From positions 1-17,085 of the forward strand of contig JBGPKK010000098.1 of assembly GCA_041485905.1 (NCBI GenBank): a stretch of DNA of 17,085 bases, written 5' to 3'. The DNA comes from JAHFUI01 sp041485905. GTDB taxonomy: Bacteria; Acidobacteriota; Vicinamibacteria; Vicinamibacterales; CAVVIG01. The notes below the pieces were generated by a model that saw only the letters and a list, made by a program, of their open reading frames with translations, had not been told where the DNA came from and made no database searches. Shown piece by piece: positions 1-7,024 of this stretch; positions within the stretch are counted from its first letter, which is position 1, and each line of letters starts with the position of its first letter. The translations under genes were made by a program, and so were the position numbers.

Positions 1-22
1 GCTAGTGGAGTGTCCACACTGA

Positions 23-205
23 TTTACTACCGCCACGTCGGCGGTCATCGATCGGTTTTTCTCCACCAAGGCCGATGGCACCGGGCTCGGACTGCCGATC
101 GCCCGCCAGATCGCCACAGCGCACGGAGGCTCGCTCAAGATCGAGAGTGTGGCTGGAGACGGCGCGCGGGTTGAGGTGCGCCTGCCGCTGGCCGCGGCGC
201 GTCGT
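23..205 (+). pseudogene. Histidine kinase C-terminal remnant (HATPase domain fragment)
   Basis: This frame encodes the last part of a histidine-kinase ATP-binding domain. It reads IDRFFSTKADGTGLGL, the F-box plus G2 box, then IARQIATAHGG and ends in VRLPLA, the usual last strand of the domain. The G1 box (DxGxG) and N-box, the dimerisation helix and any sensor are missing. A TGA lies in frame at 20-22, and no reading frame upstream of about position 40 looks like a kinase, so the gene is truncated at its 5' side. No stop follows the natural end: the frame stays open far beyond it, antisense to the toxin-antitoxin genes. I read this as decayed DNA left by a rearrangement, not a functional gene. 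The family is clear from the G2 motif; the exact ends are approximate. Confidence 0.7.
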
Positions 206-216
206 GACATATGTCA
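205..216. promoter_or_regulatory. Perfect 12-bp palindrome TGACATATGTCA
   Basis: TGACATATGTCA is fully self-complementary and AT-rich within GC-rich surroundings, directly after the end of the kinase remnant. Its size and symmetry fit a site for a dimeric DNA-binding protein. No gene start lies close on either strand, so it may be an orphan operator left by the same rearrangement. I do not recognise the regulator. Confidence 0.35.
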
Positions 217-319
217 TACCTACCGGCGCTTGCTGAAATCCCGGAGACGCTGGGAGGGATCCGAGCCGCTGCGCGCGCCAACGGGATCGCGCTCTGCGGG
301 CGAACCTGCCGAACGGGTC

Positions 320-808
320 TCAGGATCGGCTCGCCAGGGCCTCTTCGGGCGTTCGGCAGGTCGTGATCGCCGCCCCGCGTGTGCGCTGCTCCTGGTCTCG
401 AGAGACGAGCATCGCGCCGTATCGACGCGCGACGATCAGATACACGGCATCGGCACCTCGGAGCCGGTGCGTGGCCGCCAACTCCGCAGCCTGTCGGGCC
501 AGCCGAGGTGTCAGCGACACCAGCGTGAGGTGGGGCAACGCGGAGGCCGCCAGCGCATACTCCACCGCCCCCGCGGCGTCGCCACTGGCTCGCGCAACCG
601 CCGCGGCGACCTCGGCCACCATCAACGTCGGGACCAGGATGGGATCGCCGGCGTCGCGAGTGGTCGTCAGGAACTCGAGGCTCCGGGCATGTCCCTCTTC
701 GTGGGGGTTGAACGCGTTGACGAACACGCTCGCGTCGATCGTGTACCGAGTCACCGGCGGCCGGCGGGTCTTGCCCGCCCGGCGCTTCCCGGGCTTCTGT
801 GGAGCCAC
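320..808 (-). CDS. vapC: PIN-domain toxin (VapC-type ribonuclease)
   Basis: This 162-residue protein has the PIN nuclease fold signature. VapC-type toxins are Mg-dependent ribonucleases held inactive by their antitoxin. Acidic residues fall at the expected places: D25 in TIDASVFVNAF, E66 in TLMVAEV, D120 in LRGADAVYLIVA and D138 in LVSRDQEQ. All four catalytic positions are present, so the protein looks active. It starts with GTG three bases after the antitoxin stop, so the two are co-transcribed and probably translationally coupled. The first 18 residues are basic and proline-rich and precede the domain; an in-frame GTG at 754 (MTRYTIDAS) is an alternative start. No clear Shine-Dalgarno sequence is seen for either start. 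The gene runs antisense to the open frame that follows the kinase remnant. Confidence 0.88.
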   Translation of the reverse strand: MAPQKPGKRRAGKTRRPPVTRYTIDASVFVNAFNPHEEGHARSLEFLTTTRDAGDPILVPTLMVAEVAAAVARASGDAAGAVEYALAASALPHLTLVSLTPRLARQAAELAATHRLRGADAVYLIVARRYGAMLVSRDQEQRTRGAAITTCRTPEEALASRS

Positions 809-811
809 GCG

Positions 812-1126
812 CTACCGGCGCGCCTTCGAGAGGAGGGCGACGCCGCTCACGCCCGATCGGAAACGACGCTCCAGCCGACGGCCGGCCGCCAGGAAGGCCT
901 GCCACGCGTCGGAAGCGTCGAGATCATCCGTCAGCGGCTCGGTCAGGTCGGCCATCTCGATCGGCAAGATCACGCCCACCGCGCGGCCGCGGTGGGTCAC
1001 GACAAAAGACGCCCGCGCGTCGCGCACGTCGCGAACGATTCGGGCGGCGTGCGCCTTCAAGTCCCGGACGCCGACGGTGCCCTGCGGCCGTCGCCCGGCG
1101 CGCTGCGCCCTGAAGTGGTCTCTCAT
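812..1126 (-). CDS. Antitoxin, Phd/YefM family
   Basis: This 104-residue protein is encoded directly upstream of the PIN toxin. Its N-terminal half carries the Phd/YefM pattern TVGVRDLKAHAARIVRDV followed by SFVVTHRGRAVGVILP, which is the DNA-binding and dimerisation part of such antitoxins. The C-terminal half (about residues 55-104) is basic and less ordered-looking, as expected of the segment that wraps the toxin. Phd-type antitoxins paired with PIN toxins form a common variant of the VapBC arrangement. The protein should neutralise the toxin and repress its own promoter. The ATG at 1126 sits inside a 12-bp palindrome and at the predicted transcription start, suggesting a leaderless message. 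The domain's first strand begins near residue 16, so a short N-terminal extension is present. Confidence 0.82.
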   Translation of the reverse strand: MRDHFRAQRAGRRPQGTVGVRDLKAHAARIVRDVRDARASFVVTHRGRAVGVILPIEMADLTEPLTDDLDASDAWQAFLAAGRRLERRFRSGVSGVALLSKARR

Positions 1127-1136
1127 GTGGCCACAT
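1125..1136. promoter_or_regulatory. Candidate antitoxin operator, perfect palindrome ATGTGGCCACAT
   Basis: ATGTGGCCACAT is a perfect 12-bp palindrome covering the antitoxin start codon and most of its -10 element. A further half-site, TGTGGCC at 1150-1156, lies within the promoter spacer. Position and symmetry fit autorepression by the Phd-type antitoxin. The sequence is seen directly; the binding is inferred. Confidence 0.6.
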
Positions 1137-1162
1137 TAGCGAAGATCGGTGTGGCCCGTCAA
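1133..1162 (-). promoter_or_regulatory. Promoter of the toxin-antitoxin operon
   Basis: On the minus strand, TTGACG (1162-1157) and TAATGT (1138-1133) are separated by 18 bases, a good sigma-70-type match. The expected transcription start falls at about 1127-1125, on or next to the ATG at 1126, leaving no room for a ribosome binding site. The operator palindrome overlaps the -10 element, so repressor binding should block RNA polymerase. Confidence 0.6.
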
Positions 1163-1313
1163 GCACGGTGCGGTGAGCTTGATCAGAAACCGTGGACATC
1201 TTCCGATAGGTTGAGGTGCGGCCGGAACCGCGGACCCGCTGGCATCGCGAGGAGAAAGGCCGCGGCGGGGGGCCCGCTCCTTCAACGCATCCGCCACGAG
1301 TTGCGCGCCCTGG

Positions 1314-2771
1314 CTAGTGGAGCGCCCGCGCGACGTGCGGCTGCGGGGCAATACCCGGCTCCGCGGAAGGCGCCAGGTCGTACTCGTCCAGATAGTGCGC
1401 TGGATCCATCAGGCGCTGTGTCCGCCTGAGGGCGCGGAGAAGGAAAAGCGCGTTGCGCGCCTCCACCTCACGCAGCCATTTCCACACGCTCTTGCGTCCC
1501 TTCAGGTTCAGCACCGACCGTCGCCACGTTTCGGAATACAGCTCGAAAAATCGGCGCGGTCCAAGCGCCGGCTCCCACAGCAGGTGATGCATGTCGAAAT
1601 GCGACCAGCGGCGCGCCCGCACCTTCTGCCGCATCTCCTCGAAATAGGCCGTGCCCGGAAGCGGCGTCAGGATGGTGAACCCGGCCTGAAAGAGCTGGTG
1701 CTGCTCCACGAACGCCCAGAGACGCTCGAAGTCGGCCTCGCCCCACGCCGGATCGACGACGAAGTTGCCGGTGACACCGTACTGATACTGCCTCGCAACC
1801 TCGACGCCACGGGCCGTCTCGCTCACCGTGGCATCTTTCATCAGCCCGTCCAGCCCCTCGTTGGTGGCCGCCTCCAGCCCGAAGAAAATGTCGAACTCGC
1901 GCGCAAGCGGCCGCCAGGCTTCGAGCAGCTCGGGGTGGCGTCCCACCAGATCGACGCGACTCTGCACTAAAATCCATTGCTTGCGAATGTGGCGGCGGCG
2001 GAGCTCGTGGGCCAGCGCGAGGCTCCGCGACGGATGGTGCCAGAACAGATCGTCGGCGACAAACACGTGGTCGCCCACCGACGCGAAGTCCTCGCACACC
2101 GAGTCGATCGAGCGTTCGCGCACCGCGCGCGCGTGCAGCTGCCAGATCGAGCAGAACGAGCACCGGAACGGACAGCCTCGCGCGGTTTCAAGGAGCCACG
2201 CCGGGCGGTGCGCGAGACACGCGTATTGACGACGCCAGCCCGCGACGTGGTGTCGCGCCGGCAGCGGCACCTCGTCCAGCGCAAGCGTTCCCGTCTCACC
2301 GGGCGTTCGCATCACGCCGCCCTCGCCGTCTGACAGCGCCAATCCGGGCACGTCCGTCACCGGCTGACCGCGATCGAGCGCGTCGCACAGATCCGGCAGC
2401 GCGCGTTCCCCGTCGTCGAGTACGACGGCGGTGATCTCGGGCACGAGGAACGGGTCCGGATAGGCGGCGGCCGTATGACCGCCGATCACGATGGGCACAT
2501 CGGGCGACAACGCGCGCACGCCGCGCGCGAGGGCGACGACTTCGTCGGTCTCGAGCGCGTGCATCGCCGCGATCCCGACGAGACCGGGACGCGTCCCCGC
2601 CATCTCGGAGGCGAGCGATCGGCTGAAACGCAAATCGGCGAGCGTGACGCGGTGTCCGCGAGCTTCGAGCGCCGCCGCAATGTATTCCATCCCGAGCGGC
2701 TCGATGCGAAAAAACGGTCCGAGACCGAATCGCTCGTTCGCCGGAACCGGACGCAGCAGGAGAATATCCAT
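1314..2771 (-). CDS. B12-binding-domain radical SAM protein, HpnR-like candidate methylase
   Basis: This 485-residue protein has a cobalamin-binding-type Rossmann domain (about residues 1-150) followed by a radical SAM domain. It opens MDILLLRPVP and continues FFRIEPLGMEYIAAALEARG, typical of B12-dependent radical SAM enzymes and reminiscent of hopanoid C-3 methylase HpnR. The cluster-binding motif is CPFRCSFC at C200, C204 and C207, preceded by ETARG. The C-terminal region holds FTILTPLPGTAYFEEM, usual in this class. Such enzymes methylate unactivated carbons or form C-C bonds on lipids and other substrates. The canonical DxHxxG cobalamin motif is not evident, as in many members of the class. 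It is divergent from the MMPL gene with 36 bp between the starts. I chose the ATG at 2771 because the conserved Rossmann strand begins there; the open frame extends upstream but antisense to the MMPL gene. The substrate is unknown: no squalene-hopene cyclase is in view, so hopanoid methylation is only one option. Confidence 0.75.
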   Translation of the reverse strand: MDILLLRPVPANERFGLGPFFRIEPLGMEYIAAALEARGHRVTLADLRFSRSLASEMAGTRPGLVGIAAMHALETDEVVALARGVRALSPDVPIVIGGHTAAAYPDPFLVPEITAVVLDDGERALPDLCDALDRGQPVTDVPGLALSDGEGGVMRTPGETGTLALDEVPLPARHHVAGWRRQYACLAHRPAWLLETARGCPFRCSFCSIWQLHARAVRERSIDSVCEDFASVGDHVFVADDLFWHHPSRSLALAHELRRRHIRKQWILVQSRVDLVGRHPELLEAWRPLAREFDIFFGLEAATNEGLDGLMKDATVSETARGVEVARQYQYGVTGNFVVDPAWGEADFERLWAFVEQHQLFQAGFTILTPLPGTAYFEEMRQKVRARRWSHFDMHHLLWEPALGPRRFFELYSETWRRSVLNLKGRKSVWKWLREVEARNALFLLRALRRTQRLMDPAHYLDEYDLAPSAEPGIAPQPHVARALH

Positions 2772-2807
2772 GTGCGAATTGAAACGTGAATGTAGCATAA
2801 CGGCTGC
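2772..2807. promoter_or_regulatory. Compact divergent promoter region
   Basis: Only 36 bases separate the start of the minus-strand radical SAM gene from the plus-strand MMPL gene. The stretch is AT-rich compared with its flanks and holds -10-like hexamers on both strands (TAGCAT at 2793-2798 on plus, TATGCT over the same bases plus one on minus). No convincing -35 elements or Shine-Dalgarno sequences are seen. Both genes must be initiated from here or have very short leaders, so their expression is probably linked. Confidence 0.4.
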
Positions 2808-5297
2808 GTGACTTTCCTGATCGGCGTCATCGTCAAGTGGGCCCATCGCCAGCGGCTCCTCGTCGTCGGCGCGGTACTCTGTGCGTTGCTCGTGTCGCTC
2901 CTCGGGCTTGAGCGGCTCTCCTTCGATGCCGACGTGTTGTCGCTGCTGCCTCGCGACAGCCGGGTGATCCAGTCCTTTCGAGACTACCTCGCGCGATTCG
3001 GGAGCCTCGAGGGTTTGTACGTCGTGTTCACGGCGCCGGAGGGCCATTCGATCTCGGAGTACGACGAGGAGATCGGTACATGGGTGGAGCGACTGAGGGC
3101 GGCGCCGGAGATCGGCCGCGTCGACCCGGGCGTCGTCGACCGGTCGAGAGATTTTGCCTGGCTCGCCGATCGGCAGCTGCTCGCGCTGCACGATCGACCG
3201 CTCGACGAGGCGCTTCGGCGCCTCCATCCTCGAGGCATGATGGACGCGGTCGCCGCCAGACGTGAGCTGCTCGCTGTGCCGTCGCCAGAAGTCGCGGAGC
3301 TTATCAGACAGGATCCCGCGGGGCTCTTCGACCTGTTGCGGGATGCGCTGGGAGGCACGCAGGCCGGCTTCGGCGTGGGTGTCGGCGGAGGTGGCTACGT
3401 GACGCCGGACGGCCACAGCCGGCTGATCATCGCGCGGCCGAAGCGCCCGCCCTACGACGCGGAATTTTCACGCGCCCTCGACGCGCGCTTGCACGACATC
3501 GAGGCGTCCATCAGCCACGCCTCGGCCCAAAGCGCCCGCATCAACGACACGGCCGGCGACGCCGACTCGCGGCCACCACTCGCGATCGGGTTCGCCGGCG
3601 GCCACCGCATCGCTGTGGAAACCGAAGCGTTCGTGCGGCGCGAGAGCATTTTGAACACAGTCGAATCGCTGGCGCTGATCCTGCCGCTGCTCTTTCTCGT
3701 GTTTCGAAGCGTCTGGCTCGTCGTCGTCGGATCGCTGCCATCCGCTCTGTCGCTCGTGATCGTCCTGGGCGCGCTGGGATTTGGCGGCGCCACGTTGTCG
3801 GCGGCGGCCACCGGCGCCGCGGCGATGATCTTCGGTCTCGGCGTCGACGGCGTCGTGCTCCTGTACGTCGCGCACCGGCTGGCCGTGGCTGACGACCCTG
3901 CCGCGGACGTGCCGGCGGCTCTGTCGGGACCATCCAGCAGCATGCTGCTCGGCATGTGGACCACGGCGGCGACCTTTTACGGCCTGATGTTCGTCGACTT
4001 TCCGAGCCTGCAGCAGCTCGGCCGGCTGATCGGCCACAGCATGTTCGTCTGCGGCATCCTCACGCTGGTGATGGTGCCGGCCCTCCTGCCTCGTCGCTCG
4101 ACCAGGCGGCCCGCCCGCGCCCTTCTGATGCCGGGACTCGCCCGATGGATCGAGCGTCGCCGCCTCATGATCCTGGTGGCGAGCGCCGTGCTGACGTGCG
4201 TGTTGGGCTTCTTCGCCGCGCGCATTCACGTCAATCCAACGCTCGAGCGGCTGCGGTCGGTCACCGATGCGGCACGGCTTGAAACGAAGATCGGGTCGGT
4301 ATTCGGTCTGCCCAGCGATGTTTACGTTGTCTTCGCCGAGGGTCCGCGGCTCGAACCGCTCCTTCAGACCAACGAACGGCTCGCCGATCGGCTGTCGGCC
4401 GAGGTCCCCGGTCTTCTGTTTCAGCCGCCGACGCGGCTTCTGCCATCGGAGGCCGCCCAGGCGCGTACGATCGCGCGCATCGGCCAGGCCGAGCTGTCGC
4501 CGGCAACCGTTCGGGCTGCGGTGGAGCAGGCGCGCGTGGCCAGCGGCTTCGCGTCGGGCGCGTTCGATCCGTTTTCAGCGCGTGTGCCGCGACTGCTCGA
4601 TCCGACCGAACGTCTCAGCTACGACGGATACGTGGCCCACGGCCTCACCGCTCTGATCGATCGCTTCGTCGTCCACGACCGCGATCGCTGGACCCTCGCG
4701 ACATACGTGTTCCCCGCCAACGTCGATCAGTCGTCGCGCGTGCAAACGATCGTTGAGGCGGTGGATCCCGCGCAGACGCTCACCGGCTTGACCTTGGTGA
4801 ACCGCGAGCTGGCGCGAAGTTTTCTCCCGCAGTTCATCAAAGGCCTGGCGATCGGGACGCTGATCGTGATCGCGCTCGTCGTCGCGGCGTTCCGGCAATG
4901 GCGCCTGTCGATGTTCGCGCTGCTGCCCACGGGCGTGGGCCTGGTCTGGACCGCCGGATCGTTGGCAGTCGCAGGCGTCGAACTGGATCTGTTCGCGGTC
5001 TTCGCGGTCGTCACCTTCGTCGGCATCGGCGTGGACTACGGCGTGCACCTCGTACATCGGTATCAAGAGCGGGGCGACGCGTCCCGCGCGACCGCGGAGC
5101 TGGCGCCCGTGATCCTCGTGGCGGCGGCCATCACACTGCTCGGCTATGGAACGCTGATCACCTCGTCCTACCCGCCACTGCGCTCGATCGGCGTGGTATC
5201 CGCGGTCAGCGTTGTGGCGCTGGCGGCCGCCTCGGTGCTGCTGCTGCCGGCGCTGCTCGTTAATTCTTCCAGGCCTTCCCGGCACACCCCGCGATGA
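2808..5297 (+). CDS. MMPL/RND-superfamily lipid transporter (HpnN-like)
   Basis: This 829-residue inner-membrane protein has the duplicated RND plan. Each half has one leading transmembrane helix, a large periplasmic loop and a cluster of helices. The first half begins with a helix at about residues 11-31 then LSFDADVLSLLPRD. Its helix cluster includes GLGVDGVVLLYVAHR, and the matching segment of the second half is GIGVDYGVHLVHRYQE, the conserved acidic segment of MMPL-type transporters. MMPL and HpnN proteins move lipids or lipid precursors towards the outer membrane using the proton gradient. The length fits the HpnN-like group. The GTG at 2808 is the only start near the first helix and lacks a clear Shine-Dalgarno sequence. 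The stop overlaps the next gene's ATG (ATGA), so it heads a coupled operon with the glycosyltransferase and acyltransferase. The cargo is presumably the lipid made by this locus (inference). Confidence 0.88.
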   Translation: MTFLIGVIVKWAHRQRLLVVGAVLCALLVSLLGLERLSFDADVLSLLPRDSRVIQSFRDYLARFGSLEGLYVVFTAPEGHSISEYDEEIGTWVERLRAAPEIGRVDPGVVDRSRDFAWLADRQLLALHDRPLDEALRRLHPRGMMDAVAARRELLAVPSPEVAELIRQDPAGLFDLLRDALGGTQAGFGVGVGGGGYVTPDGHSRLIIARPKRPPYDAEFSRALDARLHDIEASISHASAQSARINDTAGDADSRPPLAIGFAGGHRIAVETEAFVRRESILNTVESLALILPLLFLVFRSVWLVVVGSLPSALSLVIVLGALGFGGATLSAAATGAAAMIFGLGVDGVVLLYVAHRLAVADDPAADVPAALSGPSSSMLLGMWTTAATFYGLMFVDFPSLQQLGRLIGHSMFVCGILTLVMVPALLPRRSTRRPARALLMPGLARWIERRRLMILVASAVLTCVLGFFAARIHVNPTLERLRSVTDAARLETKIGSVFGLPSDVYVVFAEGPRLEPLLQTNERLADRLSAEVPGLLFQPPTRLLPSEAAQARTIARIGQAELSPATVRAAVEQARVASGFASGAFDPFSARVPRLLDPTERLSYDGYVAHGLTALIDRFVVHDRDRWTLATYVFPANVDQSSRVQTIVEAVDPAQTLTGLTLVNRELARSFLPQFIKGLAIGTLIVIALVVAAFRQWRLSMFALLPTGVGLVWTAGSLAVAGVELDLFAVFAVVTFVGIGVDYGVHLVHRYQERGDASRATAELAPVILVAAAITLLGYGTLITSSYPPLRSIGVVSAVSVVALAAASVLLLPALLVNSSRPSRHTPR

Positions 5298-5971
5298 CTA
5301 TTCGGGCGGCTGCCGTCATCCCGGCGTTCAACGAGGCCACCTCCATCGCGACGGTTGTCGAGGGCGTCCGCCGCACGGTCGCGCACGTCATCGTCGTCGA
5401 CGATGGGTCAACCGATGGTACGGCGGAACTGGCGGCAGCGGCCGGCGCAGACGTCATCACGCACCCCGTCAATCGGGGAAAGGGGCACGCTGTGCGGACG
5501 GGCCTCGCGCGAGTGCTCGCGGGGACCTTCACGCACGTCCTGCTGCTCGACGGCGATCTGCAGCACGTCCCCGAAGAGGCGTCGCAGCTTCTGGCGGCTG
5601 CGGCAGACACGGGCGCCGATGTCGTCCTGGGGACGCGCCAGTTCGACCGATCGCGCATGCCTGCCTCGCGCTACCACGCGAACAGAATCGGCAGCCGTGC
5701 GCTTTCGTGGTTTGTCGGCGCGCCCGTCGAGGACACGCAGTGCGGGTTTCGGGTGTTCCGGGTCGACGCGCTGAGGCCGTTGCGCCTCGTCGCCGCGGGA
5801 TACGACATCGAAACCGAGATGCTGGTGAAAGTGCGGCGGCGCGGTGGCCGCGTGGCAAGCGTGCCGATCACGGCGGTGTACGACGGTCAACGGAGCAAGC
5901 TGCGCCCGGTCCGCGACACGACGCGGACCTGTTTCCTGGCGGTGTACTATCGTTTCCTTGAACGCCTCTGA
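5294..5971 (+). CDS. Family 2 glycosyltransferase, polyprenyl-phosphate sugar transferase-like
   Basis: This 225-residue protein has a GT-A fold and belongs to the DPM1/polyprenyl-phosphate mannosyl- or glucosyltransferase group. Visible motifs are the N-terminal VIPAFNE, VVDDGSTDGT (DDGS at 36-39) for nucleotide binding, NRGKGHAVRTG, the metal-binding LLDGDLQH (DGD at 86-88) and DTQCGFRVF (148-155). The product is usually a sugar linked to a membrane lipid carrier made on the cytoplasmic face. There is no C-terminal transmembrane pair, so it is a soluble or peripheral single-domain form. Its ATG overlaps the MMPL stop by four bases, and its 3' end overlaps the acyltransferase start, giving tight translational coupling. 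It may glycosylate a lipid product or a carrier used with the neighbouring acyltransferase; the acceptor cannot be read from sequence. Confidence 0.9.
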   Translation: MTIRAAAVIPAFNEATSIATVVEGVRRTVAHVIVVDDGSTDGTAELAAAAGADVITHPVNRGKGHAVRTGLARVLAGTFTHVLLLDGDLQHVPEEASQLLAAAADTGADVVLGTRQFDRSRMPASRYHANRIGSRALSWFVGAPVEDTQCGFRVFRVDALRPLRLVAAGYDIETEMLVKVRRRGGRVASVPITAVYDGQRSKLRPVRDTTRTCFLAVYYRFLERL

Positions 5972-6950
5972 TCCGATCGCCGACGCCGCACCACCGGCCG
6001 CGTCGGACCGTCGCGGCGAGACGCCGCGCGCGTGGACGCGCCATGGCCTCAACAGCGGCCTGATCTTCAGCGCCACCGTTCGCGGCGTGAGAGTGTTTCC
6101 ACGAACGCTCTCGTACGCGCTCGGGGACGCCGGCAGCTGGCTCGCCTGGCGGCTCATGACCGAGACCCGCAACGCTGTGGTGGAGAACCGGCGCGCGATC
6201 TCGCCCAGGGAGACCGAAGCCGGGCTTCGGCGCGGGGCACTGGCCACCTTCCGGTCGTACGCGCGAGACGTCGTCGACTTCCTGCGCGCTCTTCGCGCGA
6301 CGGACGAGGAATTACGCGGCGTTTTCGACTTCACGCGCGCAGACGTCCAACTCTTCACCGACCTCCTCGCGAAAGGCCGCGGCATCATCCTCGTCAGCGG
6401 TCACTACGGCAACTGGGAGGTGGGCAGCGTGTTCATGCGACGCACCGTGGGCCTGGGCGTGACCATCATGGAGATGACCGAAGCGAGCCCGGAGGGCAAT
6501 CGCATCCGCCGAGACATCCGCGACCATCTCGGCGTCGACACGATCGAGGTCAGGAAGTCGCTCGACACGGCGCTGCAGATTCGCCGGCGCCTGGCGGACA
6601 ACCGTATCGTCGCCATGCTGATGGACCGCCACATCGAGCGGGATCGCGTCGAGGTGCGTTTGCTTGGACGCCGCACGTGGTTCCTGAAGACTCCAGCGCT
6701 GATGGGATTCTTGAGCGGCGCGCCGCTCGTGCCCTGCTTCATCGAGCGGACGGGACCGGCCAGGTTCACGGTGCGGGCGGGCGAGCCCATTGTCGTGTCG
6801 GCCGATCGCTCTCGGGAGGACGCGATTCAGCAGGCCGCGCAACGATTCGCGGATCAGTTGGGCGCGCGGATTCGCACGCATCCTGAATACTGGTACCACT
6901 TTTACCGGTACTGGAAGGACGCGCCGGACACCGACGATCGCCCCGCCTGA
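5958..6950 (+). CDS. LpxL/HtrB-type lysophospholipid acyltransferase
   Basis: This 330-residue protein belongs to the bacterial lipid A acyltransferase superfamily, which transfers acyl chains from acyl-ACP to lipid acceptors at the inner membrane. The catalytic HX4E motif is HYGNWE, H149 to E154, within IILVSGHYGNWEVGS. Family blocks MLMDRH and RTWFLKTPALMG follow, and the C-terminus ends with HPEYWYHFYRYWKD, close to the family's usual HPEQWLW ending. A hydrophobic stretch near residues 50-66 could anchor it. The start is uncertain: the only in-frame candidate near the domain is TTG at 5958, which overlaps the glycosyltransferase end by 14 bases and has no good Shine-Dalgarno sequence, so coupling is likely. 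The first 25 residues are alanine-, proline- and charge-rich. In related lipid clusters such enzymes sit beside MMPL and GT2 genes. The real acceptor here is unknown. Confidence 0.85.
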   Translation: MNASDPIADAAPPAASDRRGETPRAWTRHGLNSGLIFSATVRGVRVFPRTLSYALGDAGSWLAWRLMTETRNAVVENRRAISPRETEAGLRRGALATFRSYARDVVDFLRALRATDEELRGVFDFTRADVQLFTDLLAKGRGIILVSGHYGNWEVGSVFMRRTVGLGVTIMEMTEASPEGNRIRRDIRDHLGVDTIEVRKSLDTALQIRRRLADNRIVAMLMDRHIERDRVEVRLLGRRTWFLKTPALMGFLSGAPLVPCFIERTGPARFTVRAGEPIVVSADRSREDAIQQAAQRFADQLGARIRTHPEYWYHFYRYWKDAPDTDDRPA

Positions 6951-7024
6951 ACCCGACCGCCATGGATCCTCTCCCGCACGAGGCAGGGCGGTGCCCGCCG
7001 AATCCGCGCTGGAAACGCAGGAGG

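Noticed and set aside
1136..1351. 71-codon minus-strand frame upstream of the antitoxin
   Set aside because: It overlaps the toxin-antitoxin promoter and has no motif, no ribosome binding site and low-complexity composition.
149..1429. 426-codon open frame on the plus strand
   Set aside because: Only its first part matches the kinase remnant. The rest is antisense to the toxin-antitoxin genes, has arginine-rich unlikely composition, and reflects high GC content.
2772..3416. Upstream extension of the B12 radical SAM frame
   Set aside because: It is antisense to the MMPL gene, with no domain match, and the conserved Rossmann strand begins exactly at the ATG at 2771.
3468..4229. Long minus-strand frames within the MMPL gene
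   Set aside because: They are rich in Arg, His and Asp, have no recognisable motif, and oppose a clearly coding membrane protein; they are shadows.
6951..7024. Terminator between the convergent acyltransferase and methyltransferase genes
   Set aside because: GGCGG and CCGCC can form a 5-bp stem around TGC, but there is no U-tract on either strand and such short GC stems are common here.
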